Origin: Oreocharis arfaki
Taxonomy: Eukaryota > Chordata > Aves > Passeriformes > Paramythiidae
Direction: 5' to 3'
NCBI GenBank assembly: GCA_013398015.1
Contig: VZRR01006745.1
Location: 1,610,766 to 1,674,765 of the forward strand
Length of the DNA stretch: 64,000 nt
In this document: positions 49,523-62,900 of the stretch, piece by piece
Layout: the number at the start of each line of letters is the position of its first letter
How positions within the stretch are numbered: position 1 is the first letter of the stretch
Notes under the pieces: generated by a model
Told to the model about the DNA's origin: nothing
Databases searched by the model: none
The model's input: only the letters and a program-made list of their open reading frames with translations
Position numbers and translations under genes: made by a program

Positions 49523-50484
49523 TCGAGTTCTCCCTATTGGTTCCTGTATCCCAACACCGCCCATGTACCACCCCTGTGCCCTGAAACCATTTGCCCATGT
49601 GCTCTCCCCGCCCCCCTGGTACCCGGGTAAACTGAGGCTCCAGGCCATGTGACTCCCTCTCTCTCTCTCTCTCTCTGCCCCTGGGAGCAGCCTGCCCACA
49701 GCTCCTCTCCTCTGCCTTTGGGGGCCAGCCCGTGTGCTGGCCCCAGGCTTTGGGGAGGCAGCATGGAATAAAGACCTTTGCAGTGCCATGAGGAGAGCCT
49801 TCTCGCCTCCTTTGCCATCACTGAAGTTGCAGGCTGGCAGCTGGAGCAGCGGTGCGGGGAGTCCGAGATGGACTGCAGGAGGGCAGAGAATCCCTGCCTT
49901 GTCCCAAGAAGCCCCCGCTGCGCTCCCAGGGAAAGCTGCAGCAGCTAAGCAACACCTAGCACTGCAACAGGTCCCTCTTCCCTGGGATGCAGTCCTTCAA
50001 GGACAGGCTGCTCCAGCCTGGGAGCTGGGTGTCCTGTGGGCTCACAGCCTCCTCTCTGGCACCCACCTGCTCTGGGGTGGGGCTCATCCACAGGCTGCAG
50101 GGGCACAGGTGCCTCACCATGGACTGCACCAGGGGCTGCAGAGGAGTCTCAGTTCCAGTGCCTGGAACATCTCCTCCCCCTCTTCTCTCACTGACCTTAG
50201 TGACTGCAGAGTTCTTCTTACATGGTCTCACTCCACTCCTCTCTACTCAGAATTACAACTGCACCACAACTTTTGGTTTGATTTCTTCTTAAGCATGTTA
50301 TCACAGAGACATTACCACCACTTCCAATACGCCCAGCCTTGGCCAGCAGCACCTCCATCTTTGGAGCCACCGGGGATTGGCTCTGCTGGACATGGAAGAA
50401 GCTTCTGGCAGCTTCTCACAGAAGCCACCCCTGTAGCCCACCCCCCTGCTTCCAAAAACCAGGCCATGCAAACCCAATACACAT
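49523..50484 (+). mobile_element. GC-rich endogenous-retrovirus-derived patch (LTR-like, with poly(A) signal)
   Basis: The composition shifts sharply to GC-rich at an N (49522) and returns to AT-rich after about 50484. The left part has LTR features: CTCTCTCT microsatellite (49656-49676), then GGAATAAAGACCTTTGCAGT with an AATAAA at 49767-49772. The right part resembles a repeated songbird retroelement segment: CCTGGGATGCAGTCCTTCAA and GGCAGCTTCTCACAGAAGCC, ending near AAACCCAATACACA. It may be two elements side by side. Long ORFs through it, including 49734-50486 (250 codons) and 49956-50231, are not convincing genes. Family and boundaries are from memory and unverified. Confidence 0.6.
49656..49676. 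repeat. (CT)n microsatellite
   Basis: About ten CT units lie inside the retroviral patch, upstream of its AATAAA. Confidence 0.9.
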
Positions 50485-53400
50485 GAAAAGAGTTTTCCTG
50501 GAATGTTTTAAGTACAGCTAAACCCATGTCTACCGGAAGGCTGCGTTATCTATGGAAATCTGGAAACTTTTATTAGGCCCTCATTTTCAATTCTTAAGGC
50601 CAAGAGTGATGTCAGAGGACATGCATAGAGTGAAAAAGTATATACTGGTTGCACACATTATCCAGATTATCATGAACATTTTCCTTAGGTTTCAAATTTT
50701 CAGGCGTGTCTTTTCGGACTGTCTAATGTTGTTCATCACACATCCAGAATCCTGTCTCCTATTAGACTCTGAAAGGAAAGTACTGTAAGATGAGTTTGTC
50801 AAATACTCACTTACTATACAGCTGCTTGGACAGACTATGAAAAGAAATATAAATGTATATTTATGTTCAATCTGCATCTCTCTAAGGGTCTCTAAATTAA
50901 CAAAAGTTCTGTGCGTAAGCTAGTTTCCCAAAATGTAGAATTTACTCAATATTGCTAATATTAGTTATAATAAAAAATACCTGGTTCCCATGCAGAGATT
51001 CCCATGTGAAGATTTGAAAATATTTCACAGATTTACTCATTATCTTCTCTTTATTTTACAGATGGAGAAACCACAGTGAGAAGACAAGACAGGACTTTGG
51101 GTTGATTGTTTCTTAATATTTCTGTATGTTCTGTACCATAGATGGCTTCAGTTATTTTATGTCACAAATATTGGTTTTGCTGTGTAAGTGGAAGAACAAG
51201 TTTCAAGTTATCAAACAACGTAGTACAAATAGTATTCATACAGAGGGAAGAATTATGGAAAAAATGCATTCCTCTTCTAAAATTTTGACTTTAGTAAACA
51301 GAGAGTAAAAGGGTGTGTATGCTTACGGTGATGGTTTTTTTAAAGGTGAGGTTTTTTTGAAAAACGAGCCATTCTCAGCTATTGGGAATGTTTTAACAAT
51401 GCAGTCATTCTGTGCCTTATTATTTAACAAAATAGAAGTGAAACTTCTTCACCTTTGCTCACAATTCTTTGAACAGCTCTTAGTTCTCCTTCAATGGGAA
51501 GCGACAGATAAATGTGTATCATTTTAGGATAAAAAGACAGCAATCTCTTTCACATGACTTAGATGCTTGAACTACAAGCAAATAATCGAACACACTATCC
51601 GAGTTACCTCAGAGGTTTTCAGACTGAAGGTAAGGAACACTGAACAGAAAAATTGACAACACCATCAAAATACAAATATGTGTATCTGCCAGAGTGATAA
51701 TCCAACCTTTTTTTCTTGAATTTGTAGAAGAGGATGACAAGGGGTAAAATTCTTGACATGCGATGCTCAAACATGATACATAAATATGACCTTTAAAATT
51801 AAGTACTCACAATCTTTCAGTCTTTCAACTGATTACCTTTCAATCAAGTTGAATAACTCTGTCCCTGTTCCAGGCTTTTTTCACCATTTTTAGTTACACA
51901 CAACATATATTAAACATAAGGGAAAGAATCATAGGTCATCATTTAAAACTCAATTCATCTCCAGATATGTGCACAAAGTAGAGCTCTGCCAAGTCTCTGT
52001 CACGTGGCAGTATCACATTTCTAAAGAGAAATAATCAAGAACCTTGAAAAATTAACGTCCAGTAAAGTTTCAGTACTCTGTTTACGTTTGTCAGAATTTA
52101 TGAATAATGATGGTTTAATTGCTTGTACTTTGAAAGGAGAGATAGCAGAAAGAAGGATTAATAACTTTTTTCAAGCCTACCACTGATTTTAACACAGTTT
52201 AAAGGGTCATCTTGCAGCTACTCAGATCTTTATAATCGGAAAAATGTTGTAGGTGTTGGTAGACTAAGCACATCCTATATCAGTCTGCAATCTAAACAGG
52301 TCTCTCAAATTATTCTGAAAGGTTCAACAGTTGTATGTCATAGCCTGGAAAAAATGTTTGCTGCTGCCACGTTAGCATTTCAGCTCGTAGTAGTTTCTCT
52401 GAGCTGATCTCACACATGAACTCAGTGATGCTACTTGAATGAAATACGACATCAAGCCCTTGCCCTCATCTGAATAGTGAAAACATTTACAGTACTATTC
52501 TTAAAAGGAGGGTTATTGCCTTTGTGTCTTTGCCAAGGTTAAAAGGGAAAAGAATGAAAAGACCATCCAGTCTGGTTACCATCTTTGCACTCTTCACCGA
52601 GTTGCTGCACGTCATGAAACAACTGTGGCCTCTTCACAGGCCATGGGGCTGAGGGGCAGGTCTGCACTTCTGCAGGGGGAGCATTCATTCAGGAAAACTG
52701 CGGAGATTTCAGTGTGTTCTGGGAGTTAAAAACCAGAGTGCACTTCTGCTTACATCTTCCATAGAGATCTTAAATCTACTGCTTATCATAGACTAAAACC
52801 CACCAAATGTTTGCAGATTTCAACCCAGGCTTACTGGTTTTAAGAATTCCATTAAAATATGCTTCTAAAATATTTTGTAATTAATTTTTAAATTTAAAAG
52901 CAGCACTTGCAGCCAGGATTTTACTATTATGATCTGAATTTGAGATAAAATTTGGTTTTAGTTTGGGGGTTTTGTGGGTTTTTTTGTTATTTGTTTGCTT
53001 GTTTGGTGGGTTGGTTGGTTTGTTTTGTTTGGTTTTTTTTTTGTTTTTTGAGCATTATACTTTATGTCTTTGTTTTGATTTTGTTCATTCATTTGTTCCA
53101 AGCACTTTAAACTACTTCACTGCTGTTGGAAGCATCACAGGGTATCCTATGGCTGGCAACATGAGGACTGTACTCCATGGAAGGGAAACACAATTGTTTG
53201 ATGTTCTGAAAGCAGAAGGACTTCAGCTTGCTTGGCAAGGTTAAATACGGAGTAGACCAAATAACTTCTCACAAATAACCTAGAGTGTACTATTTCGCTG
53301 CCATAATTCATAGTATATTTTTCTGACCTTGCAGTCCTGTAAGATTAGAAATTTTACTTTCATCATGGGCATCTGCACATCTGGTAAACATTGAAATAGC

Positions 53401-55180
53401 AGAATTCCATCAACTCTGCCTGGACAATATTTTGAAGTGGAAAAATGAAGCCAGACTCTGGAAGAGTAGGCATGAAGTCCTGCGGTCTGCAGAGTGGATC
53501 TTGTTTCTGAGTTATGTGACAATTCCTGTATTTTGTGCAGATCAAGATGACCCTCAATTTTGACTGAAAAGATTATGGCCTTGTTATTGCACCACAGGGT
53601 GGAAGTGACAGATACAGTGTCTGCTACCAGCTTTGCACGGGGGGCTTAGTGTGATCCAGGGTAAGTTACCCAGATTCTTGAAGCCTGAGGGTCTCTTCAT
53701 CTACAAATATGGTCTAAGAAGGGAGATCTTTTCTGGATCCATAAAATGCTCTGAGATCCAGAAACAGAAGCGATCTATTCTTATTTCACAGTGCTTTTCA
53801 GCAAGACAGATCCCGAAATATTTAGCAAGCCATGTATTTTGAATTTGCTTTCTCCAAGAGGAAATTGCTTCTCAGAAGATACAGACTAGGCTGTACTAGA
53901 GGAACGTCAACATCCACAGTCAGGCAAGGTAGACTCCATATTCCCTGCCAGCCCTCAGCTCTGTTCCACAGCCATCGTAACAAAATATGCTTTAAAGTAC
54001 ACACTGGAGCCACGTGGTGACTTTCGACAAGTAAGACAGGTTTTCCAGAATGAAATTTGTCAGAATATCTAGTCCTGTTTTTGCAAGAAATGCCAAAAGG
54101 GGAGATTCTCAAATGCTGAGGGCCAGCAACTTTCGAAAACGCTTTCTTACACCATCATCTCATTTACAGTATGTACTATAAAGCTTTCCAAAGAAAAAAA
54201 AAAAAGTTAAGCCATTAGCATAACTAAAATACTGAAAGGCAATTTTCTGTGAGAAAGCCTTACTTCCCTGAGCATAAATCTAATTCTCTTATAAAATAAA
54301 CAATTTTAAAAAATAACCGTACCTCATGAAAGTGCGTGTTTAGAGTCCTAAGTACTGTTTGATTTTGTGCAAGCAATTTAAAGTACAATTAGCAGTAAAA
54401 TAGCCAGTTGTTAAGGCCACAAATAAATTAAAGCCAGAATACAATGGTGACTTGTGCTTAGTATGCAGATCATATAAACTCCAACTGCAGAGCCCAGCAT
54501 TAGGATTCTGGACACCTGGTCTGCTCTGGCAGTTAATAAAGAGCAGGGCTGAATGTTGGGCTTCAGTCGTACACTTCTAGTGGTTAATCCTCTTTGTAAT
54601 GGTCGATTTACATGTTGGAAGATCTAAAAGACAGGAAGTACAGTGTCTGGCTTTGAGTCTTGGTTCAAGAGATTTCTGTTTATCTTCCTATGGCAGGAAT
54701 TGCAATTTATTACCTGCTATTTTGTAGCTTGCTTTGAAAAATTTTCGTATGTTATACAGTGATTTAGCAATCAACAACCATGAATATAGTTCAGATTGTT
54801 TGTATGCTGTGCTTTTTACAGCTGAAAATAAGGCTGTTCATGGTATATATATTAGAAACTGAATATTGTCTATGTAGTGTAACAGCACTATTGACTATGA
54901 CTGAAATATGGAAAAAAAAAGTTCAAGCGGATCTCAAGCAACTTCATTCATAATACGTAATATAATCATGCCTGAATGAAATTATTCTGTTTTTCAAATT
55001 CTTGAAAATATTACTGAGCAAGTTATAAACCTTCTTGAAGTTCAGCAGGCAGTTACCATGGGTCACAGAACAGGCAAAAATTCATTAAAGTAACCAAACA
55101 CATGAACATGCCCTCCATGTCTCAGAGGGTCCACACTCCTTAAATGAAGACTGTGAGCAAAAGAAGTACAAATCTCAGCG
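50485..55180. other. Upstream flank, no gene recognised
   Basis: AT-rich sequence. It contains a G/T-rich low-complexity stretch at about 52960-53050 (TTTGTT and GGTTGGTTGG units), which explains the hydrophobic plus-strand ORF at 52963-53244. No exon was seen. Confidence 0.5.
52960..53050. repeat. G/T-rich low-complexity stretch
   Basis: Repeated TTTG, GGTTGGTTGG and TTTTTTTTTTG units. The ORF at 52963-53244 reads through it and is compositional. Confidence 0.85.
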
Positions 55181-55244
55181 CCCCCCACAACCACCAAACT
55201 TCCCACCTGGCTCCTCTGTGCCGGCCCAACAGGACTTTACAGCA

Positions 55245-55312
55245 TGGGGGTTGGAAATAGATCATCCTTAGGGTTCCTTTCAATTCAAACCATTCTATGA
55301 CCTATGAGTCTG
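55245..55312 (+). mobile_element. CR1 LINE 3' tail fragment, sense
   Basis: The sequence GGGGGTTGGAAATAGATCAT followed by AGGGTTCCTTTCAATTCAAA and CCATTCTATGACCTATGA is the end of a CR1. Only the last 70 bases or so are recognisable; the left limit is uncertain. Confidence 0.8.
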
Positions 55313-58300
55313 TGAATTTTCTGCTGGATCGAATTGTGAGCTGATAAAGGACAGGGAAGTCACTTGAGAAACCACCATGCTGGCCAGCCCAGCTTCTCTC
55401 CTGGGCTGTGCCACGGCTTCTGCACAAGGTGCAAGTGGTGGCACTTGTTGACATTCAACTACACGTGTATGGCTGAACACGCTGTGGTATCCGAGCCCAT
55501 TCTGTCTCCATGAAGTCACTTCAGTCTCAACATCAATTTGGTCTCAGAGAGACTCAGACTGGTGCTTCTGTTTCGATGGTCACTCATTTGCTCACCCAGA
55601 GTGCCTCTCTGGGTCTTTCTCACAGTAAGTTCCTTTGGACAGCACTTTAATTACCCACATCAGCACTCAGAGATGCAGAAATGCATTGAGTCTGAATTTC
55701 TATCAGGTATTTCCTGTGACTCTTACCTTTTCCACTACAGCCAAATACCCAGATGAGACTTTGTTTGCAGCTCATTAGTGACAGAATATGCCATGTTATC
55801 CTAGATGCTGAATGGCTGCTAGTGAATGCATTTTTGATCTAAGGAGTCTTCAGACTGCACTCAAGCTGATAGGTATGTTAGTTGCTGCCCACTCCATCAA
55901 AATGTGGAAACAAGTGCATTTATTGTTCTTTGATTGATGGCTGAAACAGTGACACACCATCCAAACACAAAAAACCTGGAGAATGATTTGGATTCATCTG
56001 TAAACAAGGCAACGCTGGTTTCCCCAATTAGGACAGAAACATTTGCCAGAAATTTTTGAAGCATAAATGCTTCTAACATATGATACTGACTCCAGCTTCC
56101 CTCGCTGCTTCTCAGTGATCCCAAGCTTTGCAATGTGAGCAGACAAAGGATGATAATTGACTGCCTTTTTAGTATCTAAAGACTCAGCTGTTTGTAGATC
56201 AGTGTCTGAGATTTTTGGTTCTTGCTGGGTCTTGCAGAATATCTGTACAAGAGAAGATGAGGACATAGGTGTGCGTATGTATTAGAAGTGTCTAAAGAGC
56301 AGAGGAATGGTGGAAACATTCATATACTGTGATATAAGCAAACAGAGAGGGTAAGAGACTTCTTTTCTGTGTGCTGTCTGGAAAGACAACCTTGGCCTTG
56401 TGAGCAAGGAATTCCCTGGACTAATCTGATCTTACCACAGACAATAAAAAGAGAGTTCTTATCAATTACGTTTTTAAAAAAATTAAAATACCAAACAAGT
56501 CAGCAACATTCCATCATGTGGGGATTTTTTAGTTAGAATTCAAAAGAATCTGGACAGCGTTTATATTCTGGCCACAATGGATAATAGTATTTTTCTCTGT
56601 TGATGAAGTGTAGTGTCCATGAATACTTCAGTAATTTTCATAGGAAAAGGATTGGACTAGCTTATATATGCTTATTTTCTGATCAAATTCTTGACCAACA
56701 ACATTACAAGGATACAGGTTTTGGTTTTACCACAAAAAAAATCTAGTTCAGCAATATAGTGCTGGCTACTTTTCAGAACCAATTCCTACTATTATTGATC
56801 TTTGCTAGCTTTCTTCATTTACATTTTTTTTTAATTGAGAGATATGTAGAACTAAGGTGATCAAGATAATATAAGTTTTTATGGTAATTTGGTATCTTTG
56901 GGAAATTTCTTGTTTTCTTTTGCTGTTTCGGACTGCATCTGCTACATTTATCACAGGTGAACAAAACTCATAAAACTGCAAAAGAAGTAACTGTTTAGCA
57001 TTTTCCCAAATATAGTTAATTTAAATAATTTCAAATAATCACAATCAATCATTTAACCAAACTAAAACAGAAGTGAACAAATGGGTAAATGGAACAAATG
57101 GAAAAATTAGAAAATGAAGGGTCAAGTGAAGAATTTATCTCAGTGGAAACTTGTCCAACTCAGTAAATAATTTCAGGGATTTTGATATGGAGATTTTTAT
57201 GAGTGTATTTCATATTTTTGTTACAGTTTTGAAATCACTTTCCTGTATTTTACTGAAAAGAGGCAAAACACATGAAAGTAAGGGATAGCATCTTATTTTT
57301 GGCAACAAATCATCTAATTCTTTATTAGATGAACTGGAGGATCACTTGTTCACTCAGTTCCACAGACTGAGATCATGCCATGCTGATGTACAGCTCTGCC
57401 AGAGTGGTAAGAAAAAAAATATTCAGAAGTCAAAACAGTTTGGCAGAGATTTCCAAAATTAGTTAATATTGGCCTTACTGTATTTTGCTTCCAGTTGTGT
57501 CATCCAAGGATTTAGAGATCTATCAGTGGAATCCTCCTTTCATTTAAGCCTATCCAAAAAATAATGTTATTGGTGTTTAGTTGCCATTAACTCAATCTTT
57601 AAGGATAAACAAACCTATATTAACAAGAGGTTCAAAAGTGAGGTAACCTTCAGCTACTAAAAATTGGAGGAAGGTTTGATTTTTAGGAACTCTAAATGTA
57701 TGCTGTACATTTAGCTCTGATGTATATTACCAAGGTAAACGATAAAGTGCTGTAAGATAGATTTCATTAGCAGAAAATGAGCCTTTTAAGTACGTACACT
57801 ATTGCCCCTTACAGTTTCCGAAGCAATTAATGAAATATTTCTAGTCTACCATCTGACTGCATTGCTTACCTTGTGGAATAATATCAGAAACTAACTTCTG
57901 TCCCTGGTCTACAGCTCTTATTCTTGCATTTCAAGTCAATGATAATTTCATAATCTCAAAAACTTCCTGTTTTCCCATACACTTACACATGTTGTCCTAT
58001 TAAAAGTGCTGATAACCTTGACTTCTACTGTGAATTTGATTGCTTTTTAAAACATTGTGGCTGTTTGAGGGGTTTTTTTAGTGGTTTTTGTTTGTCTGTT
58101 GTTTTTGTTGTTGCTTTTTTCTGATTTGTCTGAATGTACTGCCTAAACTAATTCCTGTGAAATCATTTTCTCCTATCAGATAATTCCACAAGACCTACTT
58201 CCTTGAACTCACAAGAAATAGGCTGTAACTTGTATAAACTAGGAGGAGAACACATAGATCTGTAGCTGTAACATATACAACAATAATTATAGGTAGGGCT

Positions 58301-58751
58301 GGTAGCAGTCTTTCATGGAAGCTGACTTCTTTTTAAGAATCTTTCATTGGTTTCTTCTAACTTCTTCAGGATGTTACTCACATTTCAGACTGAATGTCTG
58401 CCTTAATTGAGCATTTGGAGGCATGTTTTTGTATGTAATTCTTCCACTCAGATAGAAGAAAACTTTTTCAAGTTAGAAAAGATATCCATCAGCCGCTTCT
58501 TTGAACAGCCCTACCATGTCTTTACTATGGTATTTGCAGCTTGGCAGAGAGTTTATAGCTATTCCCACGGAGCTCCACCCCCACACAGCCAAGTTACTCT
58601 TTGGATTACTTCACTTGGGATATGCTGCAAGACTTCGGAAGAGTTCAGCACCTTAATCTCGAGATGGATGGAGACGGCCTCTCGCGCTGGCCAGCCTGTA
58701 CACGTCACTCTGAAAACACAGCTGTGCGTGCTGTGCAGTAGCCAAGGCACA
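55313..58751. other. Upstream flank, no gene recognised
   Basis: AT-rich sequence with a 9-bp-arm hairpin at 57692-57714 and a G/T-rich run near 58069-58120. A plus-strand frame open from 58407 through 58979 starts with TTG and runs into the duplicated unit; no family is recognised in it. Confidence 0.45.
57692..57714. repeat. Perfect 9-bp inverted repeat
   Basis: Arms ctaaatgta and tacatttag flank the loop tgctg. Confidence 0.85.
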
Positions 58752-59359
58752 AAACCTCTCTCAGCACAGTCACTCCCAGCTGCTTGTGGGCCAGCTCTGC
58801 TGCAGGCAAGCAGCTGCTGGGAGCAGCAGGGTCTATCCTGCACCCCAGCTGTGCAGAGAGTGCTGGGGCAGGAGATACCTGACTGGAATGCAGTGGAGAA
58901 AAGGACTGACCCAGGGAAAGTATGGGGGCTGGAGCATTGGCTTGTGGGGGGCAGATGGGCAAGGGGAATGGAGCACTGAATTGGGGGTGAGGCATGGGAT
59001 ACGCACACACACACACAGAGTACAACATTATGGACAGGGAACTGACAAGAAATGGAGCTGGAAAATGCTTAGCAAGACAGATAAAGAAAATATTTAGGCT
59101 GCAATTCCTTATGAAAGTTAGGAAACCGAGATGTGCCATGTCCCTTAACCCCCACTCCCTTTCTGCTTGAAACCCTTCCCCTTCTTGCATTTGGTATGTT
59201 ATCCTATTCCTTGCTGTGACAGTGATAATTGACACTTAGCTGCCTCAGTGCACCATACCCAGCAGAAACTACCCAGCCTTTTCCACTCAGTTTGTCTTAA
59301 ACAGCATTAGGAGACTAAAGTGACAGTTCAAGGGCTCCAATAGGAGCCAATTTCAACAC
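58752..59359 (+). repeat. Tandem duplicate unit, copy 1
   Basis: The 608-bp unit starts AAACCTCTCTCAGCACAGTC and ends GAGCCAATTTCAACAC, directly before an N at 59360. It contains a (CA)n run at about 59003-59018. ORFs on both strands in it recur in copy 2. See copy 2 for comparison. Confidence 0.95.
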
Positions 59360-59360
59360 N

Positions 59361-59970
59361 AAACCTCTCTCAGCACAGTCACTCCCAGCTGCTTGTGGGC
59401 CAGCTCTGCTGCAGGCAAGCAGCTGCTGGGAGCAGCAGGGTCTATCCTGCACCCCAGCTGTGCAGAGAGTGCTGGGGCAGGAGATACCTGACTGGAATGC
59501 AGTGGAGAAAAGGACTGACCCAGGGAAAGTATGAGGGCTGGAGCATTGGCTTGTGGGGGGCAGATGGGCAAGGGGAATGGAGCACTGAATTGGGGGTGGG
59601 GCATGGGATACACACACACACACACACAGAGCACAGCATTATGGACAGGGAACTGACAAGAAATGGAGCTGGAAAATGCTTAGCAAGACAGATAAAGAAA
59701 ATATTTAGGCTGCAATTCCTTATGAAAGTTAGGAAACCGAGATGTGCCATGTCCCTTAACCCCCACTCCCTTTCTGCTTGAAACCCTTCCCCTTCTTGCA
59801 TTTGGTATATTATCCTATTCCTTGCTGTGACAGTGATAATTGACACTTAGCTGCCTCAGTGCACCATACCCAGCAGAAACTACCCAGCCTTTTCCACTCA
59901 GTTTGTCTTAAACAGCATTAGGAGACTAAAGTGACAGTTCAAGGGCTCCAATAGGAGCCAATTTCAACAC
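59361..59970 (+). repeat. Tandem duplicate unit, copy 2
   Basis: The 610-bp unit starts immediately after the N with the same AAACCTCTCTCAGCACAGTC and ends GAGCCAATTTCAACAC, then continues GAAGTACATT. I count about six substitutions and one extra CA unit relative to copy 1, roughly 99% identity. The exact break at an N suggests two overlapping contig ends (perhaps two alleles) that were not merged. Confidence 0.95.
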
Positions 59971-62900
59971 GAAGTACATTGGAGAAGGATATAGCCCACA
60001 GCACAGAAGGGCATACAATAAAGTGCCATTGCTGAGAAAGTCTGCATTTTGAGGCACTCTGTTCAGTGTAACTCATGAACAGAGTTCCCAGAGGGAATTG
60101 ATGGATGTCTAAAATGGCAGGTAACAGTGGGGTGAAAGTCAAGGAAGAGAAATCTGACAAGATTCACTATGGAAGCAAGATGGGTTTGAATGGAACAAAA
60201 GAATGATGAAAAGGTCTGAAAATGGATTTGACTTATACAAAGGAATGTTGCTGGCAATGGTAAAGCTAATGGTAAACCAAGAGTGTGAATTTATTTCCTT
60301 TTAGTTTTTATTGCTGTATACTTAGGGACAAGTCTAAACATGGATAAAATGGGAAGGGGAGAACAAAAGATAACCACTTGTTCTGTGGTAGATGGCTTAG
60401 GTAAGGGGAATGGGACTGAAATTAGGATAACATAGACCTCTAGAAACTGTAGCCCCCCATGAAGGGTGGGTGCCATACAGACTGGTGTTTGGAAGACCTG
60501 TGAATGTCAATGCATGACACATTCTTCACCTCACTTTTAGAACCCTTCAGCATAATGAAATACAGAGAAGAGAGGAGGAGATGTGGAAAAGGGTACATAA
60601 AAGAATACTTATGACCCAGTTTTCTGCATTCCACTGCTCGTCTGTGAGCTAGTATCTCTGTGTCTGGCCAAGTGGCAATTTGTCCTGGTGCCTCTCAGGG
60701 CCTTGTTAAGGACAGCAACTGCTACGGATGGGTTACTCCTTTAGCACAGTTCCTGTGTTGTTAGCTTAAAATTCTTCCTCTCTTCATTCAGAAAACATAA
60801 AAGAACAAACTTTAAAAAATACAACAATTAAAAAAAAAAACGAAGAACGGAGAGAATAAAAAGATCAAACCTCAAAATGAAACTTGGGGGTTTTTTTGGT
60901 TGGTTGGACTTGTTTCCCATTTGCTTTTTGGGGAAAGCCTAGATAATAGTGCAAACTTCAGAGTAACTGCCCGGAATATGTAAGTATGTACTCAACAACT
61001 CTATTGTATCTGTAAGGTGATATGTCCCCTTCATTCCATATCAGTGTCATAAAAGCTAAAGTAACAAGAATGAACAACTCAGATATTGTATTAATAAAAG
61101 TTAGAGAAAAACAAGGAAAAAAAAAAACAACCAAAAATTCTTGTTGTCAGACAGGATTTTAACAGCCTGTAGTAAATTTCTAGAACTACTTCTAACACTG
61201 CCATTATAATCTGAATGAGCATAAAATTTCTTTGATACACAAAAAATGCAATAACATGCTTGTATGTGACAAATGTTTATTGCAAATAAAATTGTTACCA
61301 TTGATATCAGTAGGAGCAAGGAAAAAATGTCAAGTTTGGCATGTCAGTGATGGTGTTGGGGCCTCACTGGCTCAGCATGATTCTCACCCACAAAGCACTG
61401 TTTTGCAGTTTATGCATTAGCTGAGACCTTGTTGACCTGGGATCATGTCCTGGCTAAGTCACAGATGTTGTATGAGACTTTAGTTAACTCACATAGACTC
61501 AGTGGCCTTAGTTCTTATGTAATTTCTCTTTCTTTTTTTTTTTTTTTGTTTTCCTCTTTTACATAACAATTTCAGACCATAAACTCAAGACAAAAACTCC
61601 TATGATACCTGTATGCACTGCCACAGGATTGGGAGGCACCTGCTGTTAATTGTGGTCATAGAGAAAGATTTGAATGGCCTTGAGACTGTAGTAACAGAAC
61701 GATAGCTTGAAGTGTAAGGTAATGCATTTCTAGATAATTGAAAACATTCCTAGAAGCTTAACAGTTGGAAAAGCTCTTTCCAACAGATGAAAAATAATTT
61801 AACGTACTACTCTAACAGATGTGCTGAGTCCAGAATTACAGACATGGTTGCAATAGGACTGTAGAAAATGCACACAGGCCTTTTTTGCTTAATGTCAGCT
61901 AATTGGGGTATATGCACTTCAAAATATATTGAGTTTGAGCCATTGCTCTTTGCACACTTACATGTTATTTCTTACGTGTTACTGCTGGCTGTGATGCCAA
62001 AATGTTATTGGCTCGTTTGTCTGTCTTTCCACTCATTCCTCTCTAAGTTTGTCCTGCATTTGTGTGTATAGGACTATGTTTACATGTGTTTCTGTGTGTT
62101 GGTATAGAAGGTTTATAGCACTGCATAAATGTGACATGCTGAATCACTTCCATAGTGGATTAGATTTTACTTTCCACAAGCAGATCCTGTTTTGCTATCT
62201 CATGCTTATACTTATGTCTTATCATTCCTGTACTTTGTTTGCTTGACACCCTTCATGTTTTAATTTCTTGCAAAATACAGTATCCCAGTTGGTTCTCTTC
62301 CTCTGTAGGTTAGCAAAGTTTGGTGAGGGACACTTTGCTCCTCTCTTTTCAGACTGGATGGGGAATTTGAGCAGCAAAATACTAATTTTATAGCACTAGG
62401 ATTGCTTTCTACTCTATCTTTGGACATATATAACACATTATCATTGTTCATTAAACACACTAATAAAGATGTGCTTTAAAAAATAATGGAACAATTACAT
62501 TGCAGAAGAAAATACAGAAATAATGAGATACTAGTCATTGACTCTTTTTAAACAAATGTACACATCTGTGCAATCAATTCACAAATCAAGTAGGCAGAAC
62601 TTCTACTGTCCAGATAAAGGGGTTATTTTGATTATATTAGTGTTTCATATTAATATAAAACAGAAAGAAAGTCACTGGTATGTCACTTACCGGTTTAGCC
62701 AAACGTCCCACAGTAATTAACTTCAAATTCTGCTGTTTAGTCTTCATGTTTTATATCCCTGTTTTTCACTTTGTAATGTTGTTAAAGACAAGTACTTTCA
62801 TTTCTATAGCAGCCACAGAAATGTGATACTGTACACATGACACATCTTTTAAAGTACACAGAGCCATGGGAACTGAGCTGTGGAGTCCTTGGGGGCAGCA

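Noticed and set aside
49734..50486. 250-codon plus-strand ORF, the longest in the window
   Set aside because: It runs through a GC-rich retroelement patch where stops are rare; no domain is recognisable and opposite-strand frames are also long.
58559..59846. Pairs of matching ORFs that look like a duplicated gene
   Set aside because: They come from the tandem 609-bp copies separated by an N; both frames and strands are open, and assembly error is likely.
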